From assembly GCF_016623465.1 (NCBI RefSeq), contig NZ_JAEDAJ010000018.1, positions 1 through 33,054 of the forward strand: DNA of 33,054 nt, given 5' to 3'. Each line of letters begins with the position of its first letter. Position 1 is the first letter of the stretch. Origin of the DNA: Brachybacterium halotolerans. GTDB lineage: Bacteria; Actinomycetota; Actinomycetes; Actinomycetales; Dermabacteraceae. The position numbers were made by a program, and so were the translations under genes. Below, piece by piece: positions 28,122 through 33,054 of the stretch. The notes under the pieces were generated by a model. That model did not search any database. It worked only from the letters and a program-made list of their open reading frames with translations, and was not told the origin of the DNA.

Positions 28122-30836
28122 TCAGCGGCTGCGACTGCCGACGCGCTCGGCGCCGGCACCCGCACCGACGCCGGCACCGGTGCCCGTGGCCTGGAGGATC
28201 TGGACGAGCTGGGCGCGGGAGCGGATGCCGAGGGTGCGGTAGACGCGGGTCAGGCGCAGCTCGACCGTGCGGACCGAGACGAACAGCTCGGAGGCGATCG
28301 CCCGGTTGCGCATGCCGCGGCCGACGAGCTCGGCGACCGCCCGCTCCTTCTCCCCGAGCCGGGCCAGGGGATCCGCACTCGCTGTCGTGCGCGGCATCGG
28401 GGCGGGTGCGAGGTCGGCGGTGCTCTGCCCCGTCTGGTCGATCGCCAGGAGACCGGCATCGCGCGCCGACCGTGAGTCCGTGCTGCGCCCCAGCTCCTCG
28501 AGACGCTGGGAGTAGGCGAGCAGGAACTGGCCGCGCTGGAGCTCGTGGCCCGTGTCGTGACCCGTCTCGATGACGCCCTGGATCTCGCCGTCCGCGGACT
28601 CGCCGGTGCTGAGCAGGGTGCGGGAGTTGGCGATCGCGAGTCGCGCCCAGGGCGACGGGGCGTCGTGGGAGAGCGCCGTGAGCTCCTCGAGGACGGCGGC
28701 GGCCTCCTCGCGCCGTCCCAGCTCCACGAGCGTCTGGATGTAGTGCTCGTGGAAGCGCAGCAGGTGCGGTGCGTGGAATCGCGCGGCCTGGGCCCTGACC
28801 CGTGCGAAGTGCTGGGCCGCGGACTCGAGGTTCCCGCCCATGCGAGCGGCGCGGGCCATCAGGACCGCGACCTCCGCTTCCAGGCGCGGGTTGCCGCCGG
28901 GGGCGAGACTGCGCTGGAGACGCGAGAGGATCGTCTCCGCCTCCTCTATCTCCCCGCTGCTCAGCAGCAGCGCGACCTGCGCCCGCAGCACCAGCGGCTG
29001 CATCATGCGCGTGCTCGAGCCGAACGGGGCGAGGCTCCGGAAGGACTCGCGCGCGCGCGCGGGCAGGCCCGCGCGGAGCTCGATCTCCGTGAGGTCGAGG
29101 GCGCGGCTGAGGGCGCGCGGGGCCGGCGAGGAGGTGCCCCCGCGTCCCGACGGGTCGACGACATCGCGGGCCTCGGCGTAGGACTCGGCGATCGAGAGCG
29201 CCTGTGCGAGCACGGTCCTCACGATTCCCTGGTCGCCGGGGCGCTCGAGATCCGCGATCATCACCCGTTCGCAGGCGCCGGCGGGTGCTCCTTCGCCGTG
29301 CAGCACCCGGTGGTAGAGGTCGGCCAGGCGCGAGGTCGTCGCGAGCAGGGGCGTCGCGCGCAGCCCGGAATCCTGCGCGAGGCCGACCAGCTCCCGCGCG
29401 CCGCGCAGCTCCCAGCGCTGGAGGAGCAGCAGGGCTCCCATGGCCACCAGGTCGATGCGTTCGGTCTCCGTTCCCGCCGCGTGGTCCGCGAGGCTGTGGC
29501 GCAGGAGGTGCACCGGCAGCGCCTCGCCCCGGACGTGGGCGAAGAGGAGGGCGGAGCGGGTCAGGGCCGCGGGCATGCCTGATCCCGCGAAGCGCTCGCG
29601 GGCGAAGCTGAGGTATCGCTCGGCGAGCTCGATCTCCCCGTGGGCGAGGAGGGACTCCACGAGCTCGCACAGGAGCCGCGCGATCTCCGGGGCCTCGCCG
29701 ACGGAGAGGGACAGCGCGCGCTCCACGAGGTGCAGGGCCGGCCGCGTGTCGGCCGCGTCCACGAGGGCGCGCGCTCCCTCGAGCAGCACCGTCGGCTGCG
29801 CGCGCTCGGGGTCGACGAAGCTGAGATGCCACTGGCCCCACTCGGGCGCGTCCCCGGCGGCGGTCGCGGCGAGCTTCTCGTGGAGGGACTGACGAGCGTG
29901 TGCGGTCTGACCCCAGTAGACCGAGGAGCGCAGGGAGAGCGAGCGCAGCCGCACCAGGCCGCCCGTGCGGGTCACCAGTCCGGAACCGATCAGGTCGTCG
30001 AGCGCCACGGCCGACGCGCCTGGGTCCCCGCACGCGAGCAGCGTGGTCTCGGGGGTCGCGGGCGCGCTCGAGAGCACCTGCACCAGCATCATCTGCTCCT
30101 CGTCGAGCGGGCCGAGGAGGGCCCGATGCGCCTCCTCGAGCCGTGCATCCGCGGGCAGCGGCACCTGGAGGGGCGAGGTGCCGTCCAGGGCCTCAGGGAG
30201 AGAGGCGTCGATGAGCCCCTCGAGGGCGAGGGGGTTCCCGCCGGCGGCGGTCGCGAGCAGCAGCAGGACGGCGGGATCCGCGCCCTCGGGTGCGAAGTCC
30301 CCCGCGAGGCGGCGCATGGTCTCCAGGTCGAGGTCGGGCAGGCCGATCGTCTGGCGTCGGCCGGAGTCGGGGCCCTGCGCATCGGGCCGGATCGCGAGCG
30401 CGCAGCGCATCCCGTGCGGGGCGCAGCGCAGGGTGACGACCTCGAGGACGGTGCGGCTGGGCTCGTCCAGCAGGTCGGCGTCGTCGACGATCACGAGGAA
30501 GTCCGTGATCGATCGCCGCTCGATCTCGGAGGCGATGCCGCGGGCGAGCGCGGGCAGGTCCGCCGGGTCGTGCGCGTCGAGCACGGGGAGCGTCTCGGTG
30601 CCGAGCAGTCCGTCGATCGCGGCCAGGACGCTGGAGAGGCCCCCGAGGGTCCAGTCGGAGGGGGCCGACCCGGCCCGGACGATGGTCGAGGGGAGGGAGG
30701 CGCTGCCCCGCAGCGCGTCGAGCAGGAACGACTTGCCGCTGCCGATAGGGCCGGAGACCGTGAGCGTCCTGCCGGCGGGATCCCGGAGCGCGCGCTGGAG
30801 CAGAGCGAGTGCCTCCGGACGCGCGACGAACACCAT
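28122..30836 (-). CDS. Large ATP-binding LuxR-family regulator (MalT/LAL type)
   Basis: This 904-residue STAND-type regulator has Walker A at residues 29-36 (GPIGSGKS) and a Walker B strand DFLVIVDDADLLDE near residue 120. A helical repeat region with many Ala/Leu/Glu/Arg residues, like tetratricopeptide units, fills the middle. A LuxR helix-turn-helix follows near residues 840-895 (LGEKERAVAELVGRGMRNRAIASELFVSVRTVELRLTRVYRTLGI). The tail is a Gly/Ala/Thr run. Such proteins bind ATP and an inducer, oligomerise and activate promoters. A strong AGGAGGT site stands 6 bases before the ATG. It is divergent from the sugar transferase gene across 626 bases. Control of that gene is plausible but not shown. 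Confidence 0.93.
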   Translation of the reverse strand: MVFVARPEALALLQRALRDPAGRTLTVSGPIGSGKSFLLDALRGSASLPSTIVRAGSAPSDWTLGGLSSVLAAIDGLLGTETLPVLDAHDPADLPALARGIASEIERRSITDFLVIVDDADLLDEPSRTVLEVVTLRCAPHGMRCALAIRPDAQGPDSGRRQTIGLPDLDLETMRRLAGDFAPEGADPAVLLLLATAAGGNPLALEGLIDASLPEALDGTSPLQVPLPADARLEEAHRALLGPLDEEQMMLVQVLSSAPATPETTLLACGDPGASAVALDDLIGSGLVTRTGGLVRLRSLSLRSSVYWGQTAHARQSLHEKLAATAAGDAPEWGQWHLSFVDPERAQPTVLLEGARALVDAADTRPALHLVERALSLSVGEAPEIARLLCELVESLLAHGEIELAERYLSFARERFAGSGMPAALTRSALLFAHVRGEALPVHLLRHSLADHAAGTETERIDLVAMGALLLLQRWELRGARELVGLAQDSGLRATPLLATTSRLADLYHRVLHGEGAPAGACERVMIADLERPGDQGIVRTVLAQALSIAESYAEARDVVDPSGRGGTSSPAPRALSRALDLTEIELRAGLPARARESFRSLAPFGSSTRMMQPLVLRAQVALLLSSGEIEEAETILSRLQRSLAPGGNPRLEAEVAVLMARAARMGGNLESAAQHFARVRAQAARFHAPHLLRFHEHYIQTLVELGRREEAAAVLEELTALSHDAPSPWARLAIANSRTLLSTGESADGEIQGVIETGHDTGHELQRGQFLLAYSQRLEELGRSTDSRSARDAGLLAIDQTGQSTADLAPAPMPRTTASADPLARLGEKERAVAELVGRGMRNRAIASELFVSVRTVELRLTRVYRTLGIRSRAQLVQILQATGTGAGVGAGAGAERVGSRSR

Positions 30837-31063
30837 CTCTCCACCTCCTGCTGACTGCTGATCTCCGGTCCCCGTCCTGGGGCGGGCGCCTCTGCGGCGT
30901 CACGATCCCGTCCGCGCCGACGCCTGGAGGGCGCCGTCCGTGCGGCTCGGGTGGGGCGATGCGGGTGCTTCTGCGTGGTGCGGGTCGCACCGCAGTCTCC
31001 GCGACGGGTTCCGGGCCGCTCCGGATGCGCGGAACGGGGTAGATCGAGGATGCCACGTCGAGC

Positions 31064-31075
31064 CCGAAGTGTCCG
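31064..31075. repeat. Direct repeat CCGAAGTGTCCG, copy 1
   Basis: This exact 12-base sequence recurs at 31328-31339, 264 bases away in the same intergenic region. Both copies share the orientation. They may be binding sites of a regulator acting on the sugar transferase or LAL gene. Confidence 0.55.
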
Positions 31076-31090
31076 ACTTGCGAGGAATAT

Positions 31091-31113
31091 ACGGGATGCG
31101 CATCACATCCCGT
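31091..31113. promoter_or_regulatory. 8-bp inverted repeat, possible operator
   Basis: ACGGGATG-cgcatca-CATCCCGT has perfect arms and a 7-base spacer. It lies 255 bases ahead of the LAL regulator start and 350 bases ahead of the sugar transferase start, close to direct repeat copy 1. An operator is more likely than a terminator because no gene ends here. Confidence 0.45.
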
Positions 31114-31327
31114 TTCCGTCATGGCGCGGACCGGCCCCTCTGGGACGCGTCGCGGCCCCCGAGACGCGTCGCTCGACGGGGTCTCCGATGGGCGCGGAGC
31201 TCCTTGCGGGATGGCCGGATATCCGCAATGGCTCGCAGTGGAACCACATCCCACGGCCGTGGATCGATGGTGACCCGCAAGTAGCCCGCACCCCCCTTCG
31301 CTTCGGGTTCGAGCATCCCTAGGCTGT

Positions 31328-31339
31328 CCGAAGTGTCCG
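31328..31339. repeat. Direct repeat CCGAAGTGTCCG, copy 2
   Basis: Exact second copy of the 12-mer at 31064. It lies just past the TAGGCT hexamer and is followed by CGTTCCGGTTGTCCGGAAC, so TGTCCG occurs three times within about 30 bases. Its position near the likely transcription start would suit a repressor. Confidence 0.55.
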
Positions 31340-31462
31340 TATTCGTTCCGGTTGTCCGGAACATGAGGTACGTCGGAGATCGGGGGCGGGGTGCCCCGCC
31401 GACGGCTCGGCCAGGACGTGGAGTCCGGCCGGGAACGAGAGTCGACTTCAGGGGGCCTTCCT

Positions 31463-33004
31463 ATGAGTATGCAGGTCGCGGAGGTGCGCGGGAACCGCGC
31501 ATCCGCAGCGGGCGAGACGGCGCAGAGCGCCGCCGATGTCGAGGAGCACGCGTCGTCGCTCCTCCTTCTTCCGGACACGGGCTTCGCGGAGCCCGGCGCG
31601 GAGATCGCCGCGAGCGCGAGCGCACGCAGCGCCGAGAGCCTCGTGGTGCCGCTGCGGCCGGAGCTCGCTCCCGCCGCACCGCATGCGGACCCTTCCCCGG
31701 CGCGTCTCGGGGCCCACGGTCGCCGCGTCGCCCTCACCGCGGTGCTCTCCCTCGCCGTCGCCGTGATCACGGTCGGTGCGAGCGCCCTGATGACCGCGGC
31801 GCCCCTCGCGGCCGCGGGCACCCTCGCCGTCCTCGCGCTCGCGTGGGCGGTGATGATGAGCGCCCAGTCCTCGCGTCCGCTCGACAGCGCGCGAGCGGAC
31901 GCCACGCGTCCCCTCCTGCTCGTCGTCCTCGGAGCGCTGCTGCTGGCGCTCTCGCGTCCCTTCCTGGGGGAGATCGTCCCCTCGGGCCCCGCCCTGCTCG
32001 CCCTCGCCCTGACGCTCGGCGCGGGCGGCGCGGTCATCGTGGGGCTGGGCCGCGTCCTGCACCCCGTGCGCTCCGTGCTCGTGTCCACCGAGCCCGTCGA
32101 CCCGATGGCCTCGGGACTCCTGGAGGAGGAGACCGCAGTGCTCGTGGGCGGCGAGGCCGCGCCGATGGACGAGCAGGTCCAGGACGTGCTCGATCGCGTC
32201 GAGGAGACGGGCAGCGAGGTCGTCGAGGTCCGCGGCGCCGCGCCCGCGCAGCTGCTCACGCACCTGAGCTGGGAGCTCCGCGGCCGCGGCATCCCGCTCA
32301 AGCTGTCCTTCATGGCCCCGGGAGCGCGTCGGTCGCGCGTGCGGGTCGTCTCCGGCGCCCGCGGCGCCTCCGTCGTGATCCGGCCCCCGCGCCAGCCGGT
32401 GCCGGTGCGCATGGCCAAGCGCGGCTTCGACATCCTCGGCTCCGCGCTGCTGCTGGCCGCGCTCTCGCCGCTGCTCATCGTGGTGTCCCTCGCCGTGCGG
32501 CTGGACGACCACGGGCCGATCTTCTACCGCCAGGAGCGCGTGGGCAAGGACGGCAAGCCGTTCCGCATGTTCAAGTTCCGCAGCATGGCCGTCGATGCCG
32601 ACGCGAAGCTGGCCGCGCTGCTGCGCGAGCAGCAGACGGACGACAAGCCGCTGTTCAAGATCCAGAACGATCCCCGCCTGACCCGCATCGGCGGCTTCCT
32701 GCGCCGCTACTCGATCGACGAGATCCCGCAGCTGCTCAACGTCCTGGGAGGCTCCATGAGCCTCGTCGGGCCGCGTCCCCAGCGCGACGGGGAGGTGGCG
32801 CTCTACACGGGCTCCGCGTTCCACCGTCTGGGTGTCGTGCCCGGGATGACCGGCCTCTGGCAGGTCTCCGGCCGCTCCGCGCTGAGCTGGGAGCAGGCGC
32901 AGGCGCTCGACGTCCGCTACGCCCACAACTGGTCGCTCGGCATGGACCTGTGGATCATGCTGCGCACCGTCAAGGCCGTGATCGGCAAGGACGGCGCCTA
33001 CTGA
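31463..33004 (+). CDS. Polyprenyl-phosphate sugar-1-phosphate transferase (WbaP/EpsE type)
   Basis: This 513-residue membrane protein has a Ser/Ala/Glu-rich cytoplasmic N-terminus and four hydrophobic segments in about residues 85-205. A soluble Rossmann-like stretch (EVVEVRGAAPAQLLTHLSWELRGRGIPL) follows. The catalytic bacterial sugar transferase domain starts KRGFDILGSALLLAALSPLLIVVSLAV. Its marks are GPIFYRQERVGKDGKPFRMFKFRSM, NDPRLTRIGGFLRRYSIDEIPQLLNVLGGSMSLVGPRP and GMTGLWQVSGRS. These enzymes move a sugar phosphate from a nucleotide sugar to undecaprenyl phosphate, the first step of exopolysaccharide or capsule repeat-unit synthesis. I chose ATG 31463 with GGGGG upstream; an earlier in-frame ATG at 31391 is possible. 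It probably begins an exopolysaccharide locus lying mostly beyond the window, but a hairpin follows it. Confidence 0.93.
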   Translation: MSMQVAEVRGNRASAAGETAQSAADVEEHASSLLLLPDTGFAEPGAEIAASASARSAESLVVPLRPELAPAAPHADPSPARLGAHGRRVALTAVLSLAVAVITVGASALMTAAPLAAAGTLAVLALAWAVMMSAQSSRPLDSARADATRPLLLVVLGALLLALSRPFLGEIVPSGPALLALALTLGAGGAVIVGLGRVLHPVRSVLVSTEPVDPMASGLLEEETAVLVGGEAAPMDEQVQDVLDRVEETGSEVVEVRGAAPAQLLTHLSWELRGRGIPLKLSFMAPGARRSRVRVVSGARGASVVIRPPRQPVPVRMAKRGFDILGSALLLAALSPLLIVVSLAVRLDDHGPIFYRQERVGKDGKPFRMFKFRSMAVDADAKLAALLREQQTDDKPLFKIQNDPRLTRIGGFLRRYSIDEIPQLLNVLGGSMSLVGPRPQRDGEVALYTGSAFHRLGVVPGMTGLWQVSGRSALSWEQAQALDVRYAHNWSLGMDLWIMLRTVKAVIGKDGAY

Positions 33005-33017
33005 GGCGTCGCTCGGC

Positions 33018-33038
33018 GGGCGCCATGACTCAGCGCCC
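33018..33038. terminator. Hairpin after the sugar transferase gene
   Basis: GGGCGC-catgactca-GCGCCC is a perfect 6-bp stem with a 9-base loop, 13 bases past the stop codon. It is a fair terminator candidate; the window ends 16 bases later. Confidence 0.4.
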
Positions 33039-33054
33039 AGGATGACGAGAGGGG

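Larger units (their letters stand above)
30837..31462. other. Long divergent intergenic region with repeats and palindromes
   Basis: These 626 bases hold no gene I can support and look less GC-rich than the coding DNA. Present are a 12-bp direct repeat (31064 and 31328), an 8-bp inverted repeat (31091-31113) and the palindromes CGGATATCCG (31216-31225) and CCACGGCCGTGG (31251-31262). TAGGCT at 31320-31325 could be a -10 for the sugar transferase gene, giving a leader of about 130 bases with three TGTCCG units at its start. Confidence 0.6.

Noticed and set aside
30193..32478. 761-codon open frame on the minus strand crossing the intergenic region
   Set aside because: It runs through the LAL gene start, the whole control region and the sugar transferase gene. 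Its composition is that of a shadow frame.

Overview
The window comes from a chromosome of very high GC content with dense, short-spaced genes, long open shadow frames, GTG starts and several start codons that sit 6 to 9 bases after a TAnnnT hexamer. That pattern, together with the gene families present, points to an actinobacterium. A member of the Micrococcales such as a Brachybacterium-like organism is my guess; no rRNA or other marker gene is present to confirm it.

Layout. 0.1-3.3 kb: a minus-strand unit of a DUF4956 membrane protein, a VTC-type polyphosphate polymerase (ATGA overlap) and a DUF4353 carbohydrate-binding lipoprotein. 3.5-5.4 kb: a VOC protein, then soxR and a zinc-ribbon MBL-fold protein, divergent around a clear SoxR box. 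5.45-12.7 kb: a minus-strand sugar-uptake cassette (LacI regulator, then Tat-type lipoprotein binding protein, two permeases, GMC oxidoreductase, VOC protein and small P-loop kinase) with an 18-bp LacI-type operator ahead of the binding protein. It has no MalK-type ATPase and looks less GC-rich than its flanks. 12.7-16.0 kb: an orphan ABC ATPase divergent from an Ldh2-family reductase and a proline racemase-family enzyme, separated by a (GGGTGC)7 tract. 16.1-20.8 kb: a P-loop kinase, an amidohydrolase, a phosphodiester glycosidase and a GT2-GtrA glycosyltransferase. A 54-bp perfect palindrome closes this block against a convergent small membrane gene. 21.3-25.9 kb: a NarL-type two-component system, and an MFS transporter overlapping a universal stress protein. 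26.1-28.1 kb: a class II glutamine amidotransferase and a CPBP-family membrane protein. 28.1-33.0 kb: a MalT/LAL-type LuxR regulator divergent from a polyprenyl-phosphate sugar transferase across a 626-bp intergenic region.

How the parts may work together. The Ldh2 and proline racemase-family pair (TGATG junction) suggests catabolism of a hydroxyproline-like compound through a cyclic imino acid, but the second catalytic cysteine is a glycine, so the chemistry is open. The VTC, DUF4956, DUF4353, phosphodiester glycosidase, GT2-GtrA and sugar transferase genes all fit cell-surface polymer work. The LacI cassette reads as import of a sugar or polyol followed by flavin-dependent oxidation. I found no rRNA, tRNA, CRISPR array, insertion sequence, integrase or phage gene.
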